A stretch of DNA of 64,000 bases from B30-G6 sp963701385 (GTDB lineage: Bacteria; Desulfobacterota; Desulfobacteria; Desulfobacterales; B30-G6): contig CAVOZW010000005.1 in assembly GCA_963701385.1 (NCBI GenBank), positions 62,001 through 126,000 on the forward strand, read 5' to 3'. Of this stretch, positions 17,656-26,472 are shown piece by piece. The first letter of the stretch is position 1. Each line of letters begins with the position of its first letter. The translations under genes and the position numbers were made by a program. A model generated the notes under the pieces. That model saw nothing but the letters and a program-made list of their open reading frames with translations, did not search any database and was not told the origin of the DNA.

Positions 17656-19038
17656 TTATAAAATCAAATCTTTTATAAAAGCAATGAGTTGATTTAAATT
17701 GCCGCAAGGCCTGACCTCATGGCAGATCTCCTGGTAGGTTTTCATCTCACTGTCGCCTGAATACCAGAACATTTCTGTCTCGGGATTGAGCCAGAGCACT
17801 CGCCGACATTTTTCCCGCATCTCGTTCAGAATGCCTGCTTCGGGATTGGTATAATTCGATCGGCCATCACCAATGACGATGAGGGTCGTTTTTTTATTCA
17901 GGATATCCATGTAGTCGGCCTTGAATTCACGCAATGTCTGGCCGTAATCGGTGGAAGCGTTATAGGCAATGTCTGCGTCGCTCATAACCCGCTCAATGGC
18001 CTGGTCCACATCGTGGTCTTCAAAAAAATGGCTGACCTCGTCGAGACCGGAAACAAAAACAAAAGAGCGCACCTTGGTAAAACATTCCTGAAGCGAATAG
18101 AGCATATTGAGCATAAACTTCGCCGACGACCAGACCGAACCGGACACGTCGCAAAGAACCACTATTTTACCCCTTCGGGGCGGTTTTTTGCGGAAAACCA
18201 GTTCCAGGGGCAGCCCCTGGAACTGGGCTGCTTTTCTGAGGGTTTTTTTTACATCCAGAACACCTCTTGCATATACGGCATACCGGAGCGTAACGGTGTC
18301 TTTCAGCTTTCGAACCAGGGCCCGTATGGCATCCCGCATCTCTTGGACTTCTTTTCTTGTCAATGACGTGAAAGCGGTTTCTCCAAGCTTTCCCAGGTGC
18401 CGGTCATAGGACTTACGGACGCGCTGCCGGCTGTTTCCGCTGCTACGGTTTCCGGTCAGGAGCCTAAGGGCACTGTTTAATCGCTGTCGATAATGTGTTT
18501 CAATGTCCTCACGGGTTTCCCAATGGATACGGGTGCGGTTTTGGACGAGAAACTGAGAAATGGATATGCTTGTCCGATTGATGGCAAGCATGATCTCAAG
18601 CCGTCTGACCATGCCCTCAAAACCGGTGCCGACCCCGCGGGTAATGCCGCTGCCTTGCGATTCGATTTGTCTAAGTCGCTGGAGATAGCTGGCTGGATCG
18701 CCATCTATAAAATCGATGATAGATGCCATGGCACCGTCTTGATCCATATTGGCCTCAAGTCGTGTTTTGATTTCTTTTTTGACATGGGAGATTTTTTCGG
18801 AACCGCTGAGATTTGTATCATGCCGCAACTCATGGAAGAAAAGGTCGTAAAGTTGGTTGAATAGGTGCTGATCGCGGTGGCTCTTGGCAAAATTGGCTCG
18901 CAAAGTCCGCGAAAACTGGGATTCTTTCAAAGGATCGATGTGTTGAAGTTGATTGAGGCAGTCAAGTGTTTCAGATGTCGATATCCGCAAACCCGCCGCC
19001 CTTGCGGAAGCAACAAATTTAAGAATAAGCTTTTGCAT
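17656..19038 (-). CDS. VWA-domain protein, CoxE-like
   Basis: About 460 residues. The N-terminal 240 residues are helical and CoxE-like (FVASARAAGLRISTSETLDCL). The C-terminal von Willebrand A domain has an intact metal-binding motif DVSGSVWSS and a later GDGRSNY. The ATG at 19038 sits one base after the stop of the MoxR gene; the frame can extend to a TTG at 19062 but that lacks a ribosome site. CoxE/MoxR pairs act in assembly or metal insertion of target enzymes in known cases; the target here is unknown. The operon order is ArgA-like, MoxR, VWA. Confidence 0.85.
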   Translation of the reverse strand: MQKLILKFVASARAAGLRISTSETLDCLNQLQHIDPLKESQFSRTLRANFAKSHRDQHLFNQLYDLFFHELRHDTNLSGSEKISHVKKEIKTRLEANMDQDGAMASIIDFIDGDPASYLQRLRQIESQGSGITRGVGTGFEGMVRRLEIMLAINRTSISISQFLVQNRTRIHWETREDIETHYRQRLNSALRLLTGNRSSGNSRQRVRKSYDRHLGKLGETAFTSLTRKEVQEMRDAIRALVRKLKDTVTLRYAVYARGVLDVKKTLRKAAQFQGLPLELVFRKKPPRRGKIVVLCDVSGSVWSSAKFMLNMLYSLQECFTKVRSFVFVSGLDEVSHFFEDHDVDQAIERVMSDADIAYNASTDYGQTLREFKADYMDILNKKTTLIVIGDGRSNYTNPEAGILNEMREKCRRVLWLNPETEMFWYSGDSEMKTYQEICHEVRPCGNLNQLIAFIKDLIL

Positions 19039-19039
19039 G

Positions 19040-19957
19040 TCAACCGGATGTTCGAGATACAAGCATGAGATTTTCTTTTACCATATCGGCATCCGAACGA
19101 TGTTTTACAATAACGTTCAACGTTTTCAGAATCACATCCCTGGAAAGGTCTTCCACCTGAAGTGCCATGAGTGCCTTGGCCCAATCGAGTGTTTCGGCGA
19201 TGGCTGGTTTCTTTTTTAGATCTATCGTCCTGATGGCCTGGATCGATTCGACAATCTGGTGGCACAGTTTCTGCTGCAGGCCGGGGATTTTCAGATTCAC
19301 GATCCTGGATTCGAGATCCTTGTCCGGATAATCGATGTACAGGTGCAAACATCGCCGTTTGAGGGCGTCACTCATATCCCTGTAGTTGTTGGACGTCAAG
19401 ATGACAAATGGGATGTGGGCTGCCTTGCGTGTCCCTATTTCGGGTATGGAGATCTGGTAATCACTCAGAATTTCCAGCAGAAAGGCTTCGAATTCCGGGT
19501 CGGACTTGTCCACCTCGTCCACGAGCAGCACCACGGGTTTTTCCGAAGATATGGCTTTCAACAATGGGCGCGGCTGAATAAATCTTTCTGAAAAGAAGGC
19601 ATCTTCCTGGTCTGCGATTCTATCGGCGGCTTCTGTGAGCGATAAGGCGCCATCGATGATTTGGTTGATTTTTTCTTTCATCATTTGTGTATAGAGAAGC
19701 TGTTTGGCATATTCCCATTCATAAAGTGCCTTGGCCTCGTCCAGACCCTCGTAGCACTGCAGCCGTATCAGGTCCCATCCAAGGCACCTGGAAACGGCTT
19801 TGGCCAGTTCGGTCTTCCCGACACCGGCGGGTCCTTCCACGAGAATCGGCTTTTCTGTTGCTGCCGACAGGAAGACGACCGTCGCAATTTCACTGGAACA
19901 GATATAAGCTGCGGCCTTTAAGCGAGTTTCCGTTTCCTGGATGGATGTAAACAGCAT
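19040..19957 (-). CDS. MoxR-family AAA+ ATPase
   Basis: About 305 residues. Walker A GPAGVGKTEL, the LIRLQCYEGLDEAKALYEW segment typical of MoxR proteins, Walker B VVLLVDEVDKSD, sensor 1 ILTSNNYRD and arginine finger region LKRRCLHL. I start at the ATG at 19957, preceded by AAGAGGAG; a longer frame to 20053 has no support. MoxR ATPases work with VWA proteins as chaperone-like remodelling machines. The gene is tightly coupled to the downstream VWA gene and lies 10 bases after the ArgA-like gene. Confidence 0.9.
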   Translation of the reverse strand: MLFTSIQETETRLKAAAYICSSEIATVVFLSAATEKPILVEGPAGVGKTELAKAVSRCLGWDLIRLQCYEGLDEAKALYEWEYAKQLLYTQMMKEKINQIIDGALSLTEAADRIADQEDAFFSERFIQPRPLLKAISSEKPVVLLVDEVDKSDPEFEAFLLEILSDYQISIPEIGTRKAAHIPFVILTSNNYRDMSDALKRRCLHLYIDYPDKDLESRIVNLKIPGLQQKLCHQIVESIQAIRTIDLKKKPAIAETLDWAKALMALQVEDLSRDVILKTLNVIVKHRSDADMVKENLMLVSRTSG

Positions 19958-19967
19958 AAGCTCCTCT

Positions 19968-20966
19968 TTAAACTTCCTTGATGAACATCGCCACGCCCGG
20001 GGATTGTTCTTGTCGGGCTCGATACAGGGTTGTCTTTCGCTTTTCAAATCCAAGACCGCGATAGAGCTTCTGGAGTCGGGGATTGTTCGTGAAAGAGATA
20101 AATCGTTTATAGCCTTTGCGGGTCATCCGGTCAACGAAGGCGTTTACTGTAAAATTGCCCACACGCTGATTTCGGAATCGGGCAGAGATGGCAAGCGCCC
20201 CGAGTTCAACCGTTTCGGCATCGATGTCGAGTTGCTCCACACAGCCCACGATAATACCATCGATTTTCGATACATAAAAGCGGGATACCTTGTTAAGTAT
20301 ATATTGCAGATTGCGTGGCTTGAGAAATCGTTCACGTTTGTACATACTGAGAATGCCGGCGACCATTTGAGCTTCGTATTCACTGGATACCTTAACCAGT
20401 CTTTCCTGGTAGTTGTTCGCAATCAGCGTACCGGATCCTTCGATGGAAAAAAGTTCGTGCTTGATGGTATGTCTACCAGCCGGGAGAATGTGCACCCTGT
20501 CGATGCTTCCATGGTCGATTTTCTGACAGATCATTTCCAGATTCGATTTGAAATTGATATTTCCGATAAGATCGCCATATCCGCCAATGGATTGCCGGAC
20601 TCTTTGGGTCGTGATGGCATTGATTTTCAAACCTTTCTGGTCAACGAGATATTTTCTTTCCAGGAATATGATTTTAAAAACAGGATCTTGATATTCTAGA
20701 ACATGATGATAAAAATCGACTTCGGGAAGGACTTTGACCGCACGTGTTTCAGGGAGTCGGCTGGCAATTTCACGAAAGTGTTTCTGATTGGAGAAACGAT
20801 TCGAAATGTTGTGGAAGAGCGTCGTAAAAACACCTTGGCGGTTCAGGAATTTTATATCCGCGATGATATCGGCGAAATGATCTCTTAAAATGCCTTCCCT
20901 ACAAGCGATGAAGACATGTTTCCCTGATAATGATTTGGTATATTCGTCTACATAGAGTCTTGGCAT
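19968..20966 (-). CDS. ArgA-like bimodular protein: degenerate amino-acid-kinase domain plus GNAT
   Basis: About 332 residues. The C-terminal 130 residues are a GNAT acetyltransferase (VGCVEQLDIDAETVELGALAIS, FRNQRVGNFTV, NNPRLQKLYRGLGF). The N-terminal 200 residues resemble an amino-acid-kinase fold, and the junction HELFSIEGSGTLI matches the join in bimodular N-acetylglutamate synthases, which begin arginine synthesis. The protein could be an ArgA relative or a GNAT with another amine or amino-acid substrate. The start at 20966 is my choice (MPRLYVDEY); the frame is open to 21038. It is the first gene of the MoxR/VWA operon. Confidence 0.68.
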   Translation of the reverse strand: MPRLYVDEYTKSLSGKHVFIACREGILRDHFADIIADIKFLNRQGVFTTLFHNISNRFSNQKHFREIASRLPETRAVKVLPEVDFYHHVLEYQDPVFKIIFLERKYLVDQKGLKINAITTQRVRQSIGGYGDLIGNINFKSNLEMICQKIDHGSIDRVHILPAGRHTIKHELFSIEGSGTLIANNYQERLVKVSSEYEAQMVAGILSMYKRERFLKPRNLQYILNKVSRFYVSKIDGIIVGCVEQLDIDAETVELGALAISARFRNQRVGNFTVNAFVDRMTRKGYKRFISFTNNPRLQKLYRGLGFEKRKTTLYRARQEQSPGVAMFIKEV

Positions 20967-21149
20967 TGGTTTCGTGGAAAGAAATGGCGGGCAAGATACC
21001 TGACGAACCCATGCATCTGACATCCACCTGTTCGTCACCGGCTATTGCAGGGATGAACAATCTAAAATGCAGAGCCGAGGTCGTTTCGGGTGATCAATGA
21101 GGCGTATAAATATTTAAAATCAAATAGTTAGTAAAAAAGAGCGGAAAAA

Positions 21150-21178
21150 TTGCCGATATGGATCCCAATTTCGGCACC
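21150..21178 (-). terminator. Likely terminator downstream of tatA
   Basis: On the minus strand TGCCGA and TCGGCA form a six-base-pair stem around a 14-base loop, followed by ATTTTTCC and, a little later, a run of T. It lies just after the tatA stop. Confidence 0.45.
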
Positions 21179-21189
21179 GAGTGCAAAAA

Positions 21190-21372
21190 TCAGGACTTGT
21201 TGTCTTCCTCGATTTTTTCAGTTTCTTCTTTGTCGGTTTTGGAGGTGGCATTTCTGAAATTTCGAATGGCCTTTCCCATGCCACCGCCGATTTCAGGCAG
21301 TTTTCCAGCCCCAAAGATGATCAGAATTATTACGAGTATGATGATGAGTTCAGGCATTCCTATTCCAAACAT
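21190..21372 (-). CDS. tatA: Sec-independent protein translocase TatA
   Basis: A 60-residue protein with the TatA plan: short N-terminus MFGIGMPELIIILVIILIIFG (one membrane helix), hinge GAGKLPEIG, amphipathic helix GGMGKAIRNFRNATSK and a charged tail. It oligomerises to form the conduit for folded Tat substrates. GGAGG lies eight bases upstream of the ATG. A Tat substrate candidate exists in this window (the binding protein at 45520). No tatC is nearby. Confidence 0.93.
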   Translation of the reverse strand: MFGIGMPELIIILVIILIIFGAGKLPEIGGGMGKAIRNFRNATSKTDKEETEKIEEDNKS

Positions 21373-21389
21373 GTACGCCTCCTGTTACG

Positions 21390-21800
21390 TTAAATCGACT
21401 CGCCCTGCTTTAATTCATGTAAAAGCTGGGTAAATTCTTTTGATTTTAGATAGATATCGATTGCGTGCTGATAATGAATCCATTTTTGCCAGATGTCAAG
21501 CCAGGCATCGTTGTGCCAGTAATACGCAGGATTCCCGTTGCCCTGCAATCGTGCCACGTAGTCCATGTATTCTTCCAAACAGCCCTCACAGAAATTATAT
21601 GGGATGTGGGGATGCGGTTTTGTTGCTTGTCCGCTTAGCGGTTCAAGTCCTATTTGTGAGCCGCATTTTTCACACTTGGAGGCGCAGTGCGTACAGTGAA
21701 AAATCTTCCTGACCGCCAAAATTTTGTGCATTCGAATCAGGTCGGAATGCTCTTTGTCTTTTATTTTTCTTTTTTTGTCAATGGCGATGACATCAGCCAT
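21390..21800 (-). CDS. Small cysteine-rich (probably zinc-binding) protein
   Basis: About 136 residues, unrecognised. A central cluster CTHCASKCEKCG (CxxC-x3-CxxC) and a later CEGC suggest a zinc finger or ribbon. The remainder is helical and rich in Trp, Tyr and His (YYWHNDAWLDIWQKWIHYQHA). It starts at the ATG at 21800 after a GGGGGG ribosome site; the frame extends to 21839. It lies upstream of tatA on the same strand with a 17-base gap, so the two are probably co-transcribed. It is cytoplasmic, with no signal peptide. Confidence 0.7.
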   Translation of the reverse strand: MADVIAIDKKRKIKDKEHSDLIRMHKILAVRKIFHCTHCASKCEKCGSQIGLEPLSGQATKPHPHIPYNFCEGCLEEYMDYVARLQGNGNPAYYWHNDAWLDIWQKWIHYQHAIDIYLKSKEFTQLLHELKQGESI

Positions 21801-21998
21801 GGGACCCCCCTTCGCATGCTTCACGAAAAACCAGTCCAAACTATAGCATCGGGGTCTGGTGGTGTCAATCTTTTACCAACGGAGCTTGCGGACGAAAACG
21901 TTTGGTAGAAGACATTTGTCGACCTTTCCAAACACGTGGATAGGTGATGACGAGCCTGTGGATTAAGATGCCTGTTGCACTTTGTTCCGACTTCTACT

Positions 21999-23147
21999 AT
22001 GAAATGCTTTTTGCAGGCACGCCTGCATTGGCAAGAGAAGAAACAACGCTTGGGATTTACATTGAGGAAAATACCCTTAAAAGCAGACTGTTTGCCTCTA
22101 TTTCTCGGGAGTCTCCCGGAAATGGATAACGATAAGGCCTTCGACCTCGTTATGACGTATTCGCCGGCCATACCGAATTGGTCGCAGATGCCCGGTGGTG
22201 ATAAAAGAGAAGGCATGATTGCACAGTTCGCAACTGGCCTGCCCGGGTTAAGAAGACGCAGGGGATCCCTGTATGTCGACAATAATGATGCGGCCTTCGA
22301 TGATGAAATGCTCCGGTTTTATGAAGCCTATCTGGAGGCGGCACCGTATCCTGCAAGCCTGGACGATGCGTTGTTTGCCTTGTCTCCGGAAACCGCTCGG
22401 GGTTTTTTTGCCTTTATGGAACGACTGGGTTGCCTGGTTAGAGCGCCGAAAGCCGTCAAAGGACAGATAACCGGGCCGTTTACCCTCGGCACTGGCATTA
22501 AAGACCCTTCAGGCTTAGCGATTTTCCATGATGATGTTCTTCGGGATATGGTTGTAAAACTGTTATGCATGAAAGCCAGATGGCAGGTGGAGCATCTGGC
22601 ATCAAAAGGATTCCCGGTGATATTTTTCATCGATGAGCCGGCACTGGCAGGTTACGGAACTTCCGAGTTTATCAGTGTTTCACGTGAAGTTATCGTTGAC
22701 TGCCTTTCGGAGCTTGTCGGTGCAATTCAGGATGTCGGCGGTTTGGCTGGGATTCATGTCTGTGCCAATACAGACTGGTCCATGTTGATGGAGACGGGGG
22801 CCGGGTTGATCAGTTTTGACGCCTATTCCTACCTTGATCGCTTGATTCTTTATCAAGATGCCATCGTCGATTTCATGAACGCAGGAAATTGGCTGGCCTG
22901 GGGAATCGTTCCCACGGTTCAGACGGCCGACATTGAAAAAGAGACGGTAAGCTCTCTAACAGATCTTTTCAGGAACAAAATAGAAAGCTTATTCGCATTG
23001 GGAATTGACCCATCAATTGTTTTAAGGCAATCTTTGATCACACCCACTTGCGGAACAGGCGCCCTCACCCTAAGACATGCTGAAAAGGTCTTGAGGCTGA
23101 CGAAGGGCGTTTCGGACAATATCAGAAAAGAGGAGCATTATGCTTGA
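21999..23147 (+). CDS. MetE/UROD-superfamily protein (cobalamin-independent methionine synthase-like)
   Basis: About 382 residues. The N-terminal LGSLPEMDNDKAFDLVM and IPNWSQMP segments match the MetE-like/uroporphyrinogen-decarboxylase superfamily. Zinc ligands are visible as HVCANTDW (H-x-C) and TPTCGTGA (C). Such proteins transfer methyl groups to a zinc-bound thiol. Candidate substrates include methyl-corrinoid or methyl-THF with homocysteine or coenzyme-like thiols, but none can be chosen. The start is uncertain: ATG 21999 and TTG 21975 both precede the conserved GSLP region, and ATG 22122 would remove it. It overlaps the following moxR gene by 8 bases. Confidence 0.75.
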   Translation: MKCFLQARLHWQEKKQRLGFTLRKIPLKADCLPLFLGSLPEMDNDKAFDLVMTYSPAIPNWSQMPGGDKREGMIAQFATGLPGLRRRRGSLYVDNNDAAFDDEMLRFYEAYLEAAPYPASLDDALFALSPETARGFFAFMERLGCLVRAPKAVKGQITGPFTLGTGIKDPSGLAIFHDDVLRDMVVKLLCMKARWQVEHLASKGFPVIFFIDEPALAGYGTSEFISVSREVIVDCLSELVGAIQDVGGLAGIHVCANTDWSMLMETGAGLISFDAYSYLDRLILYQDAIVDFMNAGNWLAWGIVPTVQTADIEKETVSSLTDLFRNKIESLFALGIDPSIVLRQSLITPTCGTGALTLRHAEKVLRLTKGVSDNIRKEEHYA

Positions 23148-23994
23148 TACGAAAAAAGATAAGGTATTTAGCGGGGCAACACAGTACGTGCTGGACGATG
23201 AATTGGCTAGCATCGTGAATGTCTCCATGGCGCTTGAAATGCCGCTGTTGTTAAAAGGTGAGCCCGGTACCGGGAAAACCATGCTGGCATACGCGATTGC
23301 GGAGAGTCTTCACATGCCGCTCATCGTTCTGAATGTTAAATCGAGCATGAAGCTTGTAGAGGCGCTCTATCAATACGATACGCTCACACGGCTCAATGAC
23401 AGCAGATTTAGTGATTCAGCACGGGATGTCAGCAATATCGAAGACTATATCAAGATGGGCAAGATCGGGCAGGCATTTACTGCGGAGGTCAGGACCGTTC
23501 TGCTCATCGATGAAATCGACAAGGCCGATACCGATTTTCAGGATGATATGCTGGATGTCCTGGATCAGATGGAATTCGATATCATCGAGATCGACAAGGT
23601 CATAAAGACCAGGCATCGTCCAGTGATTATCATTACCTCCAACGCAAAGAAAGACCTGTCGGATCCATTTCTGGGAAGATGCAATTTCCATCACATTGCG
23701 TTTCCAGACCCAAAGATGATGCGCAGGATCATCCATGTCCATTTCCCGGCGCTTGATTCCGGTCTGATGGATGCCGCCATTGATACTTTCTATCGCCTCC
23801 GGGACCTGGATGCCGTGGAAAAACGTCCGGCCACACGTGAACTGATCAACTGGATCCGGGCACTGGACGCCGATCCGGACTTCAAACCGAAAAATCTCCT
23901 CAAGGGGGAGGTGCCGTTTCTGGGCGTGCTGTTCAAGAAAAGTCAGGATTACGGCAGGGCGCTGCAGCAGACAGAGCGCCGGCGATTATTCTAA
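23140..23994 (+). CDS. MoxR-family AAA+ ATPase (second copy)
   Basis: 284 residues. Walker A GEPGTGKTML, the substrate-loop region KSSMKLVEALYQYDTLTRL, Walker B VLLIDEIDKADTDFQDDML, sensor 1 ITSNAKKDLSD and GRCNFHHIAFPD. GAGGAG lies before the ATG, which overlaps the end of the MetE-like gene. It is paired with the VWA gene that follows. It differs clearly from the MoxR at 19040, so the two pairs are not a recent duplication. The client is unknown. Confidence 0.9.
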   Translation: MLDTKKDKVFSGATQYVLDDELASIVNVSMALEMPLLLKGEPGTGKTMLAYAIAESLHMPLIVLNVKSSMKLVEALYQYDTLTRLNDSRFSDSARDVSNIEDYIKMGKIGQAFTAEVRTVLLIDEIDKADTDFQDDMLDVLDQMEFDIIEIDKVIKTRHRPVIIITSNAKKDLSDPFLGRCNFHHIAFPDPKMMRRIIHVHFPALDSGLMDAAIDTFYRLRDLDAVEKRPATRELINWIRALDADPDFKPKNLLKGEVPFLGVLFKKSQDYGRALQQTERRRLF

Positions 23995-24070
23995 CCTAAG
24001 TTGAGCGTTTCAAATTTTAGGAATGAATAGTATTCTTTTCAGGTCTCATAAAATTGTGGGGCAATTGTAT

Positions 24071-25261
24071 ATGTTTATCGATTTTTTCTACAAACTCAAG
24101 GAAACCGGTGTGCCGGTAAGCCCGACGGCCTTTTTGACCCTCCACAAGGCGCTGAAAAGGGGACTTGTCCGGTCGCTGGATGAATTTTATACGTCCGCCC
24201 GCACGATCCTGGTCAAGAGCGAGCGCTATTTCGATCTGTTCGACCAGGTGTTCGCCCACCATTTCAAGGGGGCTGAAATGCCGGACCATGACGGTTTTGA
24301 ACTGGACGAGATGGCCAGGGCGCTTCTGGAGTCCTGGCTCCAGAATCCCAAGGAAATTGCCGATGCACTCGGTATCGATGAAAAAGATCTCAAGAACCTA
24401 TCACCGGAAGAATTGATTGAATATTTCAAAGAGCGCCTCAAGGAACAGACCGAGGAACACCACGGGGGCAGCAAATGGATTGGAACCGGCGGCACGTCGC
24501 CGGTGGGGCACTCCGGTTATCATCCGGGGGGCATGCGTGTGGGCGGTGTGTCGCGAAACAGATCTGCCGTCAAAGTGGCCATGGACCGGCGCTATAAGGA
24601 TTACTCCCTCAGCGGCCCCCTTACGCAGGCCATGATGGGCGAAGCGCTGAAACGATTGCGCAATCTGGTACCGGTGGGACCCAAGGACCAGGTCAACATT
24701 GCCGAGACCATCTATCAGACCATGAAGAATGCAGGTGAAATCGACATCGTATTTGATCGGGATTTGAGGGACCGGTTAAAGGTGATCATCGCCATCGACA
24801 ATGGCGGCTGGTCAATGGACCCATACGTATCGGTGGTGCAGACGCTGTTTGATTATACACGGGCACAGTACAAAGACTTGAAAACGTATTTTTTTCATAA
24901 CACCATTTACAGTACCTTGTGGGAAGATGCAGCCAGGTATAAAAAGCCCTTTAAAATCGAGAATCTTTTACGGTTTGATCCGGAAACACGCATCATCATC
25001 GTGGGCGATGCCAGTATGGCGCCCTATGAACTCATGGCGGCGGATGGTTCCATCCACCTGGAAGAACGCAGCGGAAAACGGAGTATCGACTGTCTTCAGT
25101 TTCTGGCTGACACCTTTTCGCATTGTGTCTGGCTAAACCCCATATCCAAAAACATGTGGGGCTATACCCAGACCATCATGGCCATCAACAATATTTTCCC
25201 CATGCACGAGCTGTCCATCGACGGTCTGGAAATGGCCGTCACCCATCTCATGTCCAAATGA
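24071..25261 (+). CDS. VWA-domain protein with altered metal-binding motif
   Basis: About 396 residues from the ATG at 24071 (GTGGGG upstream; frame open from 24023). An N-terminal helical region (DFFYKLKETGVPVSPTAFL) resembles CoxE-type partners. A linker rich in Gly and His follows (GGSKWIGTGGTSPVGHSGYH). The VWA core has IIAIDNGGWSMDPY where the usual DxSxS would be, so metal coordination may be changed or lost. IIVGDASM marks the later strand. It lies directly downstream of moxR and should function with it. Role unknown. Confidence 0.8.
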   Translation: MFIDFFYKLKETGVPVSPTAFLTLHKALKRGLVRSLDEFYTSARTILVKSERYFDLFDQVFAHHFKGAEMPDHDGFELDEMARALLESWLQNPKEIADALGIDEKDLKNLSPEELIEYFKERLKEQTEEHHGGSKWIGTGGTSPVGHSGYHPGGMRVGGVSRNRSAVKVAMDRRYKDYSLSGPLTQAMMGEALKRLRNLVPVGPKDQVNIAETIYQTMKNAGEIDIVFDRDLRDRLKVIIAIDNGGWSMDPYVSVVQTLFDYTRAQYKDLKTYFFHNTIYSTLWEDAARYKKPFKIENLLRFDPETRIIIVGDASMAPYELMAADGSIHLEERSGKRSIDCLQFLADTFSHCVWLNPISKNMWGYTQTIMAINNIFPMHELSIDGLEMAVTHLMSK

Positions 25262-25292
25262 AATCGATAGGCGATGGATCACAAAAGCATTG

Positions 25293-25601
25293 TCAGGCAC
25301 CAATTTCAAATGTGGGTTCACCCATGGCACCCCACACATCCTTCCAGTTCTTTTTTACTTTTTTCAGATCAGCCTCGATGCTAGCCTGGTGTTGACTGTA
25401 GTCAGCCGGGCACTCGTTTTTTAGCTGTGCCGTCTTATTCACGAGATCCTTCATGAGAGCATTGAGCTGCTGCACCATCGGTGCAACAATGTCCTGGTCT
25501 CCGTCAGACAGTTTTTCGGCAGCCAGCATGACATCGTAAAGTCTGGCTTTCCAGTTCGTCAGCTCCAGGGCGACGTTATCGCAATATGATCTGGCATCCA
25601 T
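25293..25601 (-). CDS. Small helical protein of unknown function
   Basis: 102 residues, nearly all predicted helix (NWKARLYDVMLAAEKLSDGDQD, then LMKDLVNKTAQLKNECP and a basic helix LKKVKKNWKDVWG). It has no signal peptide and no recognised domain; a helical-hairpin or coiled-coil fold is likely. AAGGAGG lies upstream of the ATG at 25601. It is convergent with the VWA gene and upstream of no obvious partner. Confidence 0.65.
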   Translation of the reverse strand: MDARSYCDNVALELTNWKARLYDVMLAAEKLSDGDQDIVAPMVQQLNALMKDLVNKTAQLKNECPADYSQHQASIEADLKKVKKNWKDVWGAMGEPTFEIGA

Positions 25602-25686
25602 ATTCGTTTCCTCCTTGTGCGGATAATCCTAATTTCATTTACGTGGAAACCAAATTTTAGCCCTACTACCAAAACTAGTCTCAGAT

Positions 25687-26472
25687 TCAAAGGATGTCAA
25701 CTTTAAATAAGCGTCGGGCATTGTTGAACGTTACATCGGCCAACGTTTCAGGGTGTTCGCTTAATCGTTCAGCGAGTTTAAGCAGCACCGATTTAACGAA
25801 AGCGGGTTCGTTTCTGCGGGTTTTGTTTTTCTGGGGAGCGGGCGTCAGATAGGGAGCATCGGTTTCAATGAGCAGTCTTTCCAAAGGGATATACGCAACC
25901 AGGTTTCTCAGGTCGGTTCCCCGTTCTTGTAAGGTTAGAATGCCGGTGATCCCTATGTAATATCCCAGTTCAAGATAGGAACGCAGCTCGGAACGGTCGC
26001 CGCTGAAACAGTGAACCACGCCACGGCGATTCTGATTGGGATGGGCTTGCAGTATTTTCAGGAGCCGTCCATGGCTGTCCCGCTCGTGCAGGATAAGGGG
26101 CAGCCGCTCTTCATCTGCCGCCTGAATCTGCCGCACAAACCATTTCTCCTGGTCATTTATCGGGGAATACATGCGGTTGAAGTCAAGACCGATTTCCCCC
26201 CATGCACAAACCCTGGGGTTTTTGGCCAGGTCTGATAGCGTTTCCATGACCCGGTTTGAACAGGAAGACGCCCGATGCGGATGAACGCCTACGGAAGCGT
26301 ATACACTGTCGAATCGGCAAGCAATTTCAATGGCACGTTTAGAGGTTTCCTGGTCAATACCCACCGTCATCATACCTTTGATGCCTTGATGTTTGGCACG
26401 ATGAATGACGGCTTCCAGATCCTTGTGATAGGATTGGTCGTCTAGGTGGCAATGGCTGTCAAAAAGTTTCAT
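25687..26472 (-). CDS. tatD: TatD-family metal-dependent DNase
   Basis: 261 residues. A TIM-barrel hydrolase with SHCHLDDQSY at the N-terminus, GVHPHRAS, AWGEIGLDFNR, LPLILHERDSH, VVHCFSGD and LLIETDAPYLTP, i.e. the full set of metal-binding His, Glu and Asp positions. Members are 3'-5' exonucleases acting in DNA quality control; despite the name the gene is not linked to tatA here. The ATG at 26472 is the family-typical start (MKLFDSHCH). Confidence 0.94.
   Translation of the reverse strand: MKLFDSHCHLDDQSYHKDLEAVIHRAKHQGIKGMMTVGIDQETSKRAIEIACRFDSVYASVGVHPHRASSCSNRVMETLSDLAKNPRVCAWGEIGLDFNRMYSPINDQEKWFVRQIQAADEERLPLILHERDSHGRLLKILQAHPNQNRRGVVHCFSGDRSELRSYLELGYYIGITGILTLQERGTDLRNLVAYIPLERLLIETDAPYLTPAPQKNKTRRNEPAFVKSVLLKLAERLSEHPETLADVTFNNARRLFKVDIL

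Noticed and set aside
19941..20699. 252-codon open frame antisense to the ArgA-like gene
   Set aside because: Mirror of the GNAT-coding strand; no start signal or domain.
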